A stretch of 64,000 nt of DNA, taken from assembly GCF_001949145.1 (NCBI RefSeq), contig NW_019091362.1:10339637-10403636 (forward strand), given 5' to 3'. Source of the stretch: Acanthaster planci (lineage: Eukaryota; Echinodermata; Asteroidea; Valvatida; Acanthasteridae). Shown here piece after piece: positions 1 through 45,400 of the stretch; position 1 is the first letter of the stretch, and every line of letters starts with the position of its first letter. Below the pieces are notes generated by a model, which searched no databases, was not told the DNA's origin, and was given only the letters and a program-made list of their open reading frames with translations. Made by a program: the position numbers and the translations under genes.

Positions 1-144
1 TGAATGAGATAAGAATTACAATATATTCTGCAAGGAAGAAAACAACCCAGGCTAAGTGGCAAGTTACATTTCACTTTGGTTTAATTTCAATTTCAAATGC
101 ACTTATGAAACGTCTTTCTCCTGCTTACCCTCTCACCCCTTTAG

Positions 145-31638
<31,494 letters not shown>

Positions 31639-31903
31639 AGTACCGACTCCTTTGATTTTATCATCCATTGTTGAGGTTCATTGCAGCCCCCTAAATTTAA
31701 TATCAGTGATTTTCTATCTTTTGTGTTTGGTAACAAAGCAAGTGCTGAGTCATGATATTTTTCAGATCGTGTGATAGGAACCATCATTGTTTATAATTAA
31801 GAGATGTATAAAAGTTTGTTTGAAAGGTAAGTCTAAAGGCATTACAAGAAACAGTTTAGGAGATTTCACGCAGCCAAGTTCCCTTCATAGACATTTTCTA
31901 GAA

Positions 31904-31909
31904 AATAAA
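31904..31909 (+). promoter_or_regulatory. Candidate polyadenylation signal of NBEAL
   Basis: AATAAA about 266 bases after the predicted stop. Its position is typical for a short 3' UTR. AATAAA also occurs by chance in AT-rich sequence, so this is only suggestive. Confidence 0.4.
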
Positions 31910-34900
31910 GACTCTTGTACCTGTTGAGGGAAAATTTCAAGAAAGAAAAGAAGCAGAGTCATACCTTCTAAATACCTTTCATTGCCTTCTCAATTTAAAT
32001 GCACTGGACAATGTGCTCGTGTGTTATGTGTTGAAATTTCCTGCCATCTTGTGAGGGTTGAAATGCATGGCTATTTGAAGTCCAATCTAGGCTGTTGCTC
32101 CATCTCCAGCCGGAATGGGACCGTTTTGATAGTAGCCTTAGCCTCACAGCGTAATTGCAAATGACTTCACGGTGCAGAATCAAAGCTGCATTCACGTCTG
32201 GAGTCAGGTCCAGACTAAGTCATATCACCTTGCGGCCTTCATGTGCATGTGTGCTTGTCTCCCAGTTTGGTCTTTGATGTCGGCCCCCGACCTTGCAACA
32301 ACATGTTTGCATATCACACTGAAATGTCATTGTTTTTACAGCAGGTCTTTAACTGGCCATGTTTGGAAATTGCCCCAGTCCAAGAAGGTTTTGTCAATTT
32401 AATTCTTTCTTTTGTTTTTATACATTTATTTATTTATTTGGCAGGCGGTGATCAGCAAGAAGTGCCAACATTGCCAAAGTTTATAACAAAGATTCTCCTA
32501 CTGTCCTCTGAGGGATAAACCAACTGAATGGTGTTCCGTTGAAATGCATCCACCCTGTTGAGGGCGCTGTTGTAGTCCATTGTCTTCCATTTACTTCAGA
32601 CTATCCTGTACTTTATAGCAGGGATTTTTCGATTCAGTTTTTGTGAAAAATTAAATTTGGAGGCCAGAAGCCAATCCATATAAACAAAAATATTGACAAA
32701 ATATCTACAAATATTTGGATATTTGTGCACACGTATGTATGACTATAATTACCTTTTATTCACGATTTAAAAGTTAAGAAAATAAATTGATACTTGTTCA
32801 GATACATGATGTGATCTTGCAGGATGGATGGAAAGTTTAGATGCCCTTTGGAGTCTGTGCACAGATCGTAGATTTGCTGTTTTGCCTACTGAACACAGCC
32901 ATGGCACAGTATGTAATCGTGGAAGTTGTTTCTATAATAGAACAGAAAATTATGACTCAGTTAAGTAGTGACTATGACTCCATTGTGAACATCTGCAAAA
33001 TTCATTTCGTGGAAAGAGGGCCAGGTTTTGATTTAAGAGAAATTATGCTGTAAAACTGTGATAGTGACAAAACACACACTGAAAATGAACATGGCAGTGG
33101 TCCCCACACTGGTTTGATAGAAAGTTGCTGATTCGTTGCTGAAAAGTTAATTAAGAAAGCAAATTTCTGATTGGTCAAGATGAGTGACACTCCTTTACTA
33201 CCAGTATACTGCAGTATCACAGGGTTTCATTGTGTCAGTTGGTGTGCTGGGTTACTGAAAAATCAGATAAGAAAGTCAAGTTTCTCCCATGTTTCTGTTC
33301 TAACTGTACAATAGAAACAAGGTCAACATAATTAAGAGAAAACGTTGCCTGAAGTTGCATGCTTTTGGAGAGCGACCCTTTTTAAGCGTAACAGAAAACG
33401 GCGGTGTCCGCAACTACACATTGCCCTGGCACTTTGCCTGCACAACAAGATTCAACAAACTGTATGTTTGCACCAACCCAGAGGGACTGTTTGCACATCA
33501 TTGGCTTTTTCATTCACCAGATGTCAATTTAAGGGTTGTGCTCCCTGAATCCACATTATTTGGCGGCCACTCTGAAATGAGAAGGCACCTGGCTATTTGG
33601 CGATTATAACAGGTGCCCATCGGATCACAAGGATGATAATCAATAATTTTCCCATTTTGCACCAATCTTTCTTCTCACATAGGTTGCCTTTTTAAAGAAA
33701 TTTGTATGGGGATCACCTCAGTTTAAGATGGCCAACTCCTAAGGCCAGTAGCAGCATTGCCACTAGCGCTGTGTTGCATTTTGTACAACAAAAAATGCAC
33801 GAAGAAAAAGCTGAGAAGTAAAAATGTCATGAAAAATATAATCAAGTTTCATATAAAAAAAAAATATCCTAATTTGTTATGAATTTCTGGTGGCTGAAAC
33901 TCAACAATCTTCTTCCTTCCCTCATTAGAATTTTACCGTGAAAGTTAATATATGGTATGATTTCATGTAATGTAGTTCACACAACTGTAAAGTGCTAAAA
34001 AAAGAAGAGACGTTATAGCAAATTTCTTGCGGTCATCCAAGACTTTAGAGTTAGACTTGCCACAGTCTTTCCCACATTCCAAGCGACCTAATTAGTTGAG
34101 AGTATATTTAAATTATCTGTAAAAAAACTGTATTTAAGAATTGTAAGCTATTACAGTCCAGAAATAGAAACTATCACACACCCCTTGACACCTCCCAAGC
34201 ATTAGCCAAATGAGCCAATATTCAAATGCATGTAAATACGCATAGCTCAAGCAGTGATATAATTTAGCACTTGGCTTGTTTTTATGTTAATAGTAGTACC
34301 AATGAGATGAAACATTTACGTAGCATATTTTGATTGAAGAGCTAAATGCAGAGCAAAATTGCAGACTATTACCCCCCACACGGGGCAGGTTGATCCTGAC
34401 AGGATGTTGATACCCGTAGTCTGTGGACACCCTAAAAACATGTTCATATTTACCAGGTGGTGGGTGTATAGCCAGTTGTGCCACAGTCATTAATTGTCAC
34501 AATCTATTTTTTCCCCATATGCCTGTTATTCACCTGGCCATAAAATTAATGGAGGGATGGCGTAATTAGGAAACTATGTGCTAAGCGGGATTGCAGAAGT
34601 AGTCACTGGAAGTTTACATCATGGTTTTTTGTATTGTGATCCCGTTTTTTTTCGCAGACTGAGAGATTTTGAGACTTCACAGAGGCATGATATTGTACAG
34701 TTGGCCATCTAGGCAGGGTTGGATAACAAAAGTTGACAGAGATTGGTTTTTAATTTTCTTTTTAAAGATGAAAACCATTGAGGTGCAATGATTGTAAAAA
34801 GAGTACGTTGAAAGAATTATGAGGGCGTTAATAAGTGTGTGATTACAGGTACATTCCTGTCACTTCCCCTCGTCAAAAGACAGAACCGTAGCATTCTTCG

Positions 34901-37900
34901 AAAGTTTTTTCCAGGGCTGATTCACTGTAACAGATGCATTTGAAAAATGCAAGATGTCAGTTGTGAGGAGAGAAACATTCCAGCAGTTTGGTTTAAAATT
35001 GTCTCCTTGTGCTACTTGTAAGCATTGATTTAATTTTTTTTGTAATAACTCTCTTTTAAATGCTCTCTAATGCAGTGTTAGCCGGTAACACAAGTTATTT
35101 CAAGAGCCTTTTAGTCAACCAAAAAATACATCAGAGGCCATTTACGCTGGATCAGAGTACAGGAAATTCTGTGTGGATATGTTGGTCTCTAATATGCAGG
35201 TGGGCTGATTCGTTTTCAGCATGAGAAATACCTTTGAAGCCTAGCAACAGAATGTGGCATACCTCTTGGTAGGGATTCAAACTGTAGACAGCCTGCCCCT
35301 CATGTTCAGGTAGCTTCATGGACAGTAGCATATGCCTTTATCAAAGCATTCCTGCAGCAGCTGGAGGAAGCCCACTTGTGAGTGCTCGAAACCATCTTGG
35401 ATAACGTTCTTCTCTAGATGACCCTCTGTGTACTGTAAGAAAGTAACATTTTTGTCCTATCCAGCACCACGATTTTATACAGGAATGTAATATTCATTTG
35501 AATGTGTGAAATTTCTATTTTTTATTACTATTGACTTCCTAAACGTAGATTTTTTTATCAAAGTGATGTTGATTATGTGAATGTATAAGATATGAAAGAA
35601 ATGCATGCTGTATTTGTTGAAAGTTGTAGCTGCTCACAATATTCAAGGGATGTTTTTTGGGTAGTGAATTTAAGGAAACACATAAAAATGTTGCTTTGTC
35701 AACGTCCATATTGGCTAAAAATATGTATTACTTTTACCAATTTGCACTCGCTTTTTGTCAGTGTCTTTCTCATCATAAATGTGAGTGGATCCTGGTTTCG
35801 ACTGGTCACCATTTTCCCAAACAATTTTGTGGCTGGCTTTAAAAGTACTTTTGCGTGTTTAAAAAAAGAGAGTTCTCACGGGTCAGAGTTCATCATGAAA
35901 ACATCAATTATTGATTCGAACTGAGGCATTAAATTTGTTCATTTGAAGTTGCAGAGTCCAAAAATAATTCAGATGCAGTGATCCAATTTTAAAGGATCTT
36001 GGGCATAAACATCTACATGCACTCTATCAGTTGAGATGTCAAATTTGTATTCAGTGTTCGTCATGCTTAATACTAGTCCATTTTCAATCCATTAAACCAA
36101 GATCTTAATAAAAGTTATTCTAATGATCACACTATATTATATGAAGTTATATGCTCGTACAAAGGTCACTGCACTTGCAATTACTCCTGAAAACCAATTT
36201 CAGGAAATTACATGTATTTAATCTCGCAAGTAGTTTTTTTTTAAAGGAGCTACAGGGGAACTTTAACAGCTGTTGTCGGGGATTATTTTGTTTGGAGATC
36301 AATTTTTAAGGTAATGGACTTTTTAGGACAAATTTGAGGCCTTCTTACACTCTCCACAATTTTGTGCTTGGGTCTGTCCACTCAGGATATTGAGTTGATA
36401 GTTTGAAAATTTTAATCCTGGTTTTATGAGTGTCAAAATGCCTTCCTTTGAAACAAAAATTGAAAAAAACACGCAAAACAACGTGGTGGGAGTGTACTTC
36501 AGATCAGTGTCAGTGTTTCACTGTGTAAATGGTTTCATGTTGATCCTTGTAGACCAGTTCCAGGGCATCACTTCAGACCATGTTTGCTCCCATCAACAGG
36601 ACTGGAAGTGTCATGTAAGTGTAAAGACCCATTTATTAAACTTAATTTTTTCTAAACTTTGTCTCTTACTCTTTATGGAGAGAAAATTTGATCTTAAGTT
36701 GACAAAGTAATCTTGTACCCCAAATTCTTTACATGTATTAGGTTAATTGCTTTTTGAAATCTATAGCAAACCAAAGTAAAATTGAATTTATTCCATATTA
36801 TGTACACACAAAATGCTTTATTTGCAATCACAGAATATGTATTTGTCATTAAATTGTAAGGAACACGAAAATTGTGTTTAATCAGAACTTAATATTGAGC
36901 TTCACATTGACCACATTTTGATGGAGATTCTGTGGGAATTGAGAAGACAAAAAATTGTCATGTTAAAAAAAATTGCAGCAAAACAGTTTGGTTGGTAAAT
37001 AGTTAAGAAAAAAAGGTTTTGTTTTCTTGGCTACAAAAAGAGCTAAAAATTGGTTGAAATGGTGTAAACTGTGTAATACTATTATGCTTTATTAGCACCT
37101 AGAAAACTCATAGCTTTTTAGCACTAAAAACGGTTAACAGAAAAATACCAGAAAAATAGAAACAGTTCATACCAATGACTGCAATTTATTTACACAGTTC
37201 CATTATATGGGTAGAGTCTGGGAGGGAGTTAACTATAAGAAAACACTGCTCCTTGCTCAAGCATTCATGAGAATGATTTCACATTGTCAGGCAATGCTAC
37301 AGGTTGATCACATAATCAAACTGGGCTCTTTACAGGGCTCCCGGGTGCAGAACAGTGTGACGGGATATCTGTGGGGACATTAAGGGCCAAAAATACACAC
37401 ACAAGTGGTCATGAAAATAAAATTATGAAGAGTGGTGTGCCACGCCGTACTTTACTGTTACACGTGAAGCAGAATCCACCCAATGTCAATTATTTGACAC
37501 TTGGCAGTAACAAAGTCAGAATGAGAAAGCACTTTTAACCGCTTGATGCCAAATGATGTGTAAACACACATAATTTACCTTATTTGTTCCACGGAGGACG
37601 TGTAAACTTGTTTAATTGAAATTCTTTTTCGTTTCTGCAGTCGATGTATTGAGTCATGCTTGGTCGTGTCAAAGCACACTTGCAAGTTTGAAGAATTTTC
37701 AGGTAAAAAAAACGGCCCCCAGCAGCTTTGAGTAAAACAAAAAAAGGACATTAACTGGCTATCAATGCCTGTTCCAGTAGACCAAATTGAACAGGGCTGT
37801 GGAGTGGCCGGAATGATATCCCAGTATTTTTGGAACCACCCCAAAAAACAGGTTTGTAAGTATGTACAGCTGTTTATCAGCCATTGTGCTATGGAGTACT

Positions 37901-38254
37901 TGTTCTCAATATAAATAGTCCCAAAGGAAACCACCATGTCTGACTTTTTAAACATTGCTGACTGTGTACTGAAATAGGTTCTCACTCTGTGCCCACAAAC
38001 TGTTTCCAGTCCTCACATCTTACATGTGTTGTCCACACAGTTACACATCCTCGGGCTAGTGCTGTTGCTGTCCCTGAAAACTCTTACACTTCCCAAGGCA
38101 AAACCAGAAATCAAAAAAAATAAATGAAATTGGCTTAAAGCACAATTGAACAGATTCTTTACGGATAGTCCTTCGAGAAGTTAAGAGCAGTTTGGAGAAC
38201 ACTGACCTATGATACTTCCAGCTTGCATCTCTCTGGCTTTGACTGGTAAACAAG

Positions 38255-38260
38255 TTTATT
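38255..38260 (-). promoter_or_regulatory. Candidate polyadenylation signal of CWC22
   Basis: AATAAA on the minus strand (TTTATT on plus), about 430 bases past the CWC22 stop. It is a candidate only, judged by motif and distance. Confidence 0.3.
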
Positions 38261-38686
38261 CATAATAATTATAACAATGTACTTGAATCCCAAACAAGAA
38301 GATTGAAGATGAAAATCATAAAATAAAAGTAAACTGAACTTATATCATCTTTCCTAAATAATGCAATACTTGCAAAGCAAACGGTATTTGTAATATGGGC
38401 AGCAAAATTTATCAGTTAAACAGTTTGACAAAACACTCCAATTTTTGCTCACAAATTATAACTTGTCACTTACTTCTAGATAATCCTCTGACAGTACTAT
38501 GATGCGAGGATTAGTCTTGATGGATTCCAGACTAGTAAATCCAATGCATTATTACTTTCTGAGGGGTTGTAGGTCCAGCGTGTTAACGGTCAAAAAAACA
38601 GTTCAAATCTACATCAGGCTACAAACAAAATACAAGTAATTCTGCAGAGGTTAGAAAAACACATTTGAAAAATAGTTGATTATTTC

Positions 38687-39480
38687 TCAGCGTCTGTCCC
38701 GTATGCGCTCACGTCGGACCCTGTCGTCTGGTGAGTCGCTGTATTCACGTTGCCGTGCCTTACTGCCCGAGCTTTCTCGGCTGGATTTTTCGTTGGAGTA
38801 GCCACGATCGTTGTCTCTTTCCCTTCTGGAATTTGCTCGTATGTCAAGCATGTCATCATCTGTGTCATCTGCTCTCTTTCTGGACTGCTGGACTCGCCCA
38901 TCCCGGCTCTCTCGGTCTCGTCGATTCTCTTTGTCTTCCATCTTATAACGACCGTCAGTGCGCAGTTTACGGGATTTCTCCTGTCTGACCTCGTCCCTTT
39001 CCTCCTCGTCACTTTCTCGGTCATAACCCCTGGGTTTCCTGGCTGACTTCTTGTCCGACTTCGGGGGTGATCTGTCGAAGCGTCTGTCCTGCATTTCAAC
39101 CTGGGCTTTTACCCGGCGTCTTTCTTGCTGGCCATCGTGCTGATTGCTGCGCTGTGCGTTGTTATAATTGCTGCGCCTTCCATGGTCGTCCTCGTCACTG
39201 CTGTCATAACCACGGCGGCTATTGTTGTTCCTCTGTCCTCTGTTTTTTGGACCCCTATCAGCCACATCCTCCAATCTTGGATCATGTGGGTCATAACCCC
39301 TATGATTTCTGGGGTATTCCATGTTCCCTTGACGATCCCTCCTTACATCTCCTGCCCTGCGGCTGTCATTTTGACGCTCAGTTGGCCGTTCTGTTCTGTA
39401 CTTTTCTCTTCTTCTCACAGCTCTGACGTCAGGTTTCTTCGTCCGTAACATTCCCTTGTGTTTTGAATCATCTTCACTCT
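38687..39480 (-). CDS. CWC22: CWC22 exon 21: RS/RD/RE-rich tail and stop
   Basis: The largest exon (794 bp, 263 codons plus TGA at 38687-38689). It opens [16 protein letters not shown] and continues as an Arg/Asp/Glu/Ser-rich, probably disordered tail with [11 protein letters not shown] and [13 protein letters not shown] stretches. The tail ends [11 protein letters not shown]. Such tails place splicing factors in nuclear speckles. Confidence 0.94.
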
Positions 39481-42400
39481 CTGCACGAAATGAACAAAAA
39501 AAAAGGTGATATTACCCTGTATTTCTACTGTACATCACCGTCAGTCTTCCCAGGGAATAAACATTACAATTGTTGAAGCACACAAGAAACACTGATGTGC
39601 AGTCAGGAAAATAGATAAGGTGGTATTTCATACCACTGACCAAATGCTTTCTAAAAATTTGTGCATGTACTAGATTTATTCTTTTCCAGATATGTATATG
39701 TTTGGTGAACTTCAGCATATTTGTCATGCTTAACCCGAATTGCCAAGCATATTGTTTGGCTTTAATACAGTACTCAGTACTACAAAATACTAAGTAGTAG
39801 CCTGAGCCTGGAGGACCTAGCACTACAGATTACTACTTCTGGCTCGGTTCTTTCCATTGTTACTCGTACAGAGAACAGTAAAGCCATGTATTCATAGTGC
39901 CACAGCACTGTATGGTACATTGTCTTCTCTATTGTATTTTATGGCTTCAGGGAACAATGCGGTCATGTTCTCTTACAAGCGGCAGCACTGATTACTACAT
40001 TTTACAAGAAGTAATAATTTGTAGTATTATGTAGGGTTAGGGTTAATAAACTAAAACACATAAACACAGATTTTTAAAATCCAGTACTGTGATCAAGGGT
40101 TTAGTTTTACTTACTATTAACACTGGACCGATCCACTGTACAGAGAAATAGAAACTTACAAGCAAAATAAGTTGCAGGCAGCAAAATTGAGTGTTCAACA
40201 TGATACTGAAGGCATTTAGTACTTAGTACTGACATGAAAACAACGTGTATTAAACCTTGTGACCACTCAAAACATTTAAATCCCTCTAGCGGTTCCCTTC
40301 ACATCAATCAGAATCTTACAATAATAAATGAATGGGTGTGCATAGATTGACTTTCACAACGCACCTGAGCTACTGCTGTCACTGGAATCACTGGAATCGC
40401 TGGAGTCACTGGAATCACTGGAGTCACTGGAATCACTGGAATCACTGGAGCTGCTACCAGAGCTGGAGGAGTCACTCTCCACGGGTCGCTGTTGCTGCAT
40501 GATGGTCCTCTGGTAGTTCTTGAGATGCTCTCGCAGATCGTCCCTATGGACAAACAACAAGATGTCTTTTCATGAAGCCATCCACCGAAGTTTCAATGGG
40601 CAAGTTTGAGTGACAACTATTTGTTGACCACTGGTGGATCTTCCCTGGTTAACCTGTACATCAGCTACATCCTGGGTACCAGACAAAATCAACTGGTGGT
40701 TGATAAGTGTTAGTCACTCAAACTTGTCCTGTGCTTCAGTGACAGTAGAAAATGCAATAGGATATAAGATACATCAGTGTAGCTTGGAAAACTGGCTGGC
40801 TGTAATGGTCACTGTGGGTGATCTTTTCATGAAACCTATTTACAGTAACACAAAAATTTTGTTGTGAAATGGCCACAAATTATAGCATATCAGATGAGAT
40901 CAATATGCAAAATTGTGATTCAACTGCCAACTTTCCTTGAGGCAAACAGAATATGCATTTCATATGCCTCATAGCTAGTTTTTTCTTGTTGAAAGAGTTG
41001 GTTGGTTGATTATGGTGTAAGAGTTTTGAAAGCCCTTGCTAAGGAACGGTCCCCTACATAAACAAGAGGCTAAAAAATAAATCCTGCCCTGGTAACTTGT
41101 GATTTTCACTTTTCATTTATTAAATTTTTTCAATTTTTTGAGAAAGCAGAGAAATTAAAATGCATGTCTTGTTTTATGATATAAAACATTGCAAAGGCCG
41201 CAGATTCCTTACATGGCTAATAAGTTGAGCAGTGGGTTATATGACTTACGTGAGGCCTCCAAGTCCGATCGTGGTGAAGAAATTGATGGAGAATCGGGTG
41301 TTGGCAGGATTATCTCGGGGCATGAGTCCTTCAAAGTAGGCTTGCAAAGTCCTGATTCCATAAAGAAAAACAAAGAATGAAAAGGCTAGGGGTGTGCATG
41401 TACAGGTATTAGGGGAAATTGGTTGGCCAATAGACAAACATAAGAATAGGCCTACCAAAATAAACGCTGCTATTGCTTGAATATTTACAGACTTTTTACC
41501 ATAGGGGAAACAGGGCAATCTTCTTCCAAGATGCAACTTCCTGTCACATCTTTCTATAACCTTGGAGCTCAAGCTTCAGCCCTTGTCAAACGGACAGTAA
41601 ATTCTCACTTTTTTTTTTTTACTTACGGGTCCCTGAGCCTCTCGTTCATCTTGGGCAGTCCCATGTACTCTGACAGCTCTTGGAACATGATCTTGACAAA
41701 GATGCGACTGGACGAGGTTGTGTCCTCCTCATTCATCTTGATGACAGACAGAACCTGCCAAGCACATCACCAACATACATTGAATTAGTTGAATTAGTTA
41801 CTGTAGGAGACAGGGCACTAGATGATGGCTTTTGTGTTCAAAGGTTTCTGGACTGATGTCATGTCGAAAGCAGAAACAGATGCTGTCATGCTCCAGCACA
41901 TAGTAAGGGCAACTCAATTTCATTTGCAGAAAACTGGCAAATTGTTGAGAAGCCAATTTTAAGAATTCATGATAGTTGGAAACTTGAGGAGACATCCTCT
42001 TTGTAATCAGGGTCTATTCTTTCTCTGTCACAATTGTTTCTTTTGCCTGCTAATGACTTGTCACAGTGTTCCATACTCTGAAAATGCGCAAAATTCAATA
42101 CAAGCAAGCTATAAACAAACGCCGTGACAGGTTCTGGTAAAATGTGACATCTTCAAAGCATGTACATTGTGTATCTGTTTACTCACAGTCCAGGATATGG
42201 CATCGGTGTGGAGCAAATGAGCAAAGAACTTGGCCACGTTGCGGAGTTTGTTAGTGTCCAGACGATGACACGTCTCATACTGCTCAGGGAATATCATCTC
42301 ATACTGCTGCATGTACTCGCGCTTCAGCTGACAAAACCGCTGATCATAGATAAACAAGTAAAAAAGGGACACAATCATTTAATTTTTTTTCCTAGAAAGC

Positions 42401-45400
42401 CCTGGAAGTGATCTCAAGCCCCTTTGCCAAATTGACGACAATATAACCAATCATATGGTGTGTTTTCTCCCACAACCTAAAGTACTAGCATTTTCACTGT
42501 AAAGCTTCACTTTTGGTGATTGTGCAATTTGGATCACTGCCGATGCTAAGGTAGTGCCGTAGGTCGCCCTTTACTTCTTAAAACAGCATATCAATGGCAC
42601 ATTTATGAACAAACTGAAATTGACCACGCAAACTTTCTGAAATGAAGACCCCTTTCGTATCGTGAAGAGGTTTCTTCAAATAAATGAGTTCTGAAACAGC
42701 TCCAACTTTCCAAACTTGTCATTTACATTAAACTTGGTTATCCTAATCCGTGTTGCAGCACTGTTTAACCTCAAATCTCCACGTAGAATTGAGGGAGGCA
42801 AAAAAGGAAATTGACATTTTTTTTTGAGCTAGCAGAAAACACAGAGAGAATCACAATGCAGACACTGCCTGTGCAGTAAGTGACCAAAAAAGGCAAAGCG
42901 TATCAGGTCCAAGACAGGAGTTGAACACCAGTTATTTGAGACAAAAAGCAGGAACGACCAACAACAGCGACCAGCATGCCCAGCAGTTTTTGCCAACAAG
43001 CAATAGATTTTGCTAACTTCATTACAGTGTTCTATTCAACAATTAGCAAATTTTACACAAATTGTTTATTTACTTTTGAGAGTAATGAAATCATCCTCAA
43101 GCTGCATGAACCTTTCGACAGTGAGGGGTTTCAAATCACATTTATCTGACAAACCTGAGCTAGAAGGCCAAAGAACTTCTCGTAGGTTCTCTGCTGGGCA
43201 CAGCAATCCAGGATCATTAGACAGACTTCTTTCTGTAAATTAAAAAACAAGAATTTGACACGTAAGTGTGAAAGGAAAAAAATGCTTCATATGTAGCTGT
43301 AGCAGCCTTGAAAAAGGTTGGGAAAAGTCAGCTGTAAAATACTTCACCCTGACCAGCACGACCTCTTGACCTCTGTGCATCACCACATCCCCACACACCT
43401 CTTGGTTCTGTCTCCACTGACCTCAGTGCAAACTGAGAACAAAAGTCTTGCCATCTTGAAGCAGGGTAAGAAGAAATCAGAGTATTGTCCAATGTTCATC
43501 ACTCCATCCTGTTGACCGTTCTATGTTCTCACTAACCCACCTCTTGGTTCTTAGCTCTGTGCAAACTGAGATCCACGAATCATACTGACTCAGGATAGAC
43601 TTTGGAAGTCCGAATGGGTGTCCAATGCCCCACCTTCACTAGTCTGACCTCTTGATTCTCACTAGGTCACCACAATCAACCCACCTCTTGTCCAGGCTTG
43701 AAGTCCATCCTCAGCATCTTGTGAGCGCACTCCTCAAAGTCCAGACTGGATTGGATTGTCAGGTAGATGGTGCGACGTAGGGCGATCATGTTGGTTTCTG
43801 TCTGATCAAGAATCTCCATCTTCTCTGCCTCTGAACACAGCAAATACGAGAAACAGCAATACATTTTCATATGCTAAAGAAATGCTGCATAAGTTAAAGA
43901 CAGCAAAAGATGGTGCCCACAGAACGGAAGACCTGGACATGAACGTTAATGTGAACTAGAATTTTTGGCACTTTGACTGCAGGCTGAAGTCCAGACTATG
44001 ACAAGTCGAGTCACATGCAACAGGGTGGGCAATGACAAAGGAATACGTTTGTCACAGTTCCTGTGTGACTTGCTTAAGACTGGATGACTTAAGATGGACT
44101 TGCAGGGACCCTTCATGGACTTGACAAGGGCCCTACTGGAAAATCAAGATGCAGATGGGAAACTACTACCTCAGCGATATAGACTCCGAGTATGCGATCA
44201 CTGTGCACTTAACAAGGGCCCAGGGACGACACAAACAAATTTAATGAAGGTAGTCCAATTCAGTTCAGTAACAAACTACTTTCCAACAGAGCCCTCAAAA
44301 TCACAGAAATAAAAGGTCAAAGGATAAAAGTTAAAATATCAAAATAAAAACTGAAGATAAAGGAGTACACACAAGTATGCACAATGGTAGATCCCTCTGA
44401 CTGTGTGCCAGCTACTGCTCAGTCTACACAATGCTTTCAACCATTACTGGAGCTTACCGAGTATGCAATGTCCATCTCTCCACACTCCTCAAGAGCCTCT
44501 TATTCAAATAAACAAGGTTAAAACAACCTAAGCCTGGTAAACACAAATGCTATCATTCCTAGGAGTGTACATAATGGTATTTTGTCAGAGGAGTCTTGCT
44601 TTTCACATGGAGCCAGGAGATGAGTTTAGAGACATTGTTACACTGGTGACCCTTCATCTTTCACCTATTACCAACCATTACCACAATCTGTTTCACAAAT
44701 GCCTGTACCTGGTTACAGAAATTAAACTCTAGCTACCAGCTACATTCCTCTGACCTCTGACCCACTGCTTCCTCACCTTGATGTTCTTCATCTTCCTCAT
44801 CATCGTCCTGACTGTCAGACTCTTCGTCGCTGTCACCCTCTGAGCCTGACTCGTCACTATCCTCTCCCAGGATCTCCTTCCGGATGGCCTTGTACTTCTC
44901 CTCGTTGGCCAAGAACTCGGGGTCCTCCTTGAAGATATCTGCAAAGGAACATCCAAGGAAAGGTTCAATCGTACAAAAAAACAATTTTTACAGCATTTTC
45001 TGCCTATCTCTAACAACATCTGTCAGTCATCAAGCCTTCAAACTATAAGAATAAAACATGTTGATAATCTAAAAGTAGGCAGGCCCAGCCTGGCCATGCC
45101 ATTTGTATGCTACATCAGGCCCTGTAAACCATCAACCACTACCCTCCCCCATCTGAAGCAAGTAAACAGACAACCAGAGAGAAATCGGCACAACTTATCT
45201 AGATGCGGACTTACTGAGTAAGTCTTCAGGTGAGTAGTTCTCTTCCAGAGTGAGCAGATGGGTATACTGTTCGGACTCCTCTACCAGATCCAACCCTTCC
45301 TGCAGGTGACAGAAGGATCAATCATCAATGAAACAGAAGTTTGCCACAAAATAGAGTAGTCAACTATTTTGAGTGGATGTCAACTTTTAGAGGGGATATG

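Larger units (their letters stand above)
31639..38686. other. Intergenic region between convergent genes, including both 3' UTRs
   Basis: About 7 kb of AT-rich sequence between the NBEAL stop and the CWC22 stop. It should contain both 3' UTRs. Several short open frames occur. The most protein-like is at 33355-33609 on the + strand (84 codons), but it has no family I recognise and no clear splice partner. No RNA gene or mobile element was recognised here. Confidence 0.6.

Noticed and set aside
34660-34715. Possible extra 3' exon of NBEAL (acceptor CGCAG with a short frame ending at a TAG)
   Set aside because: The short peptide shows no resemblance to the basic/acidic tail of NBEAL proteins, and it is 3 kb past a poly(A) signal.
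38731-39448. Long open frames on the plus strand, partly hydrophobic
   Set aside because: They are antisense to the Arg/Asp-rich last exon of CWC22. The codon composition of that exon (CGN, GAY) creates open antisense frames, and no family signature appears.
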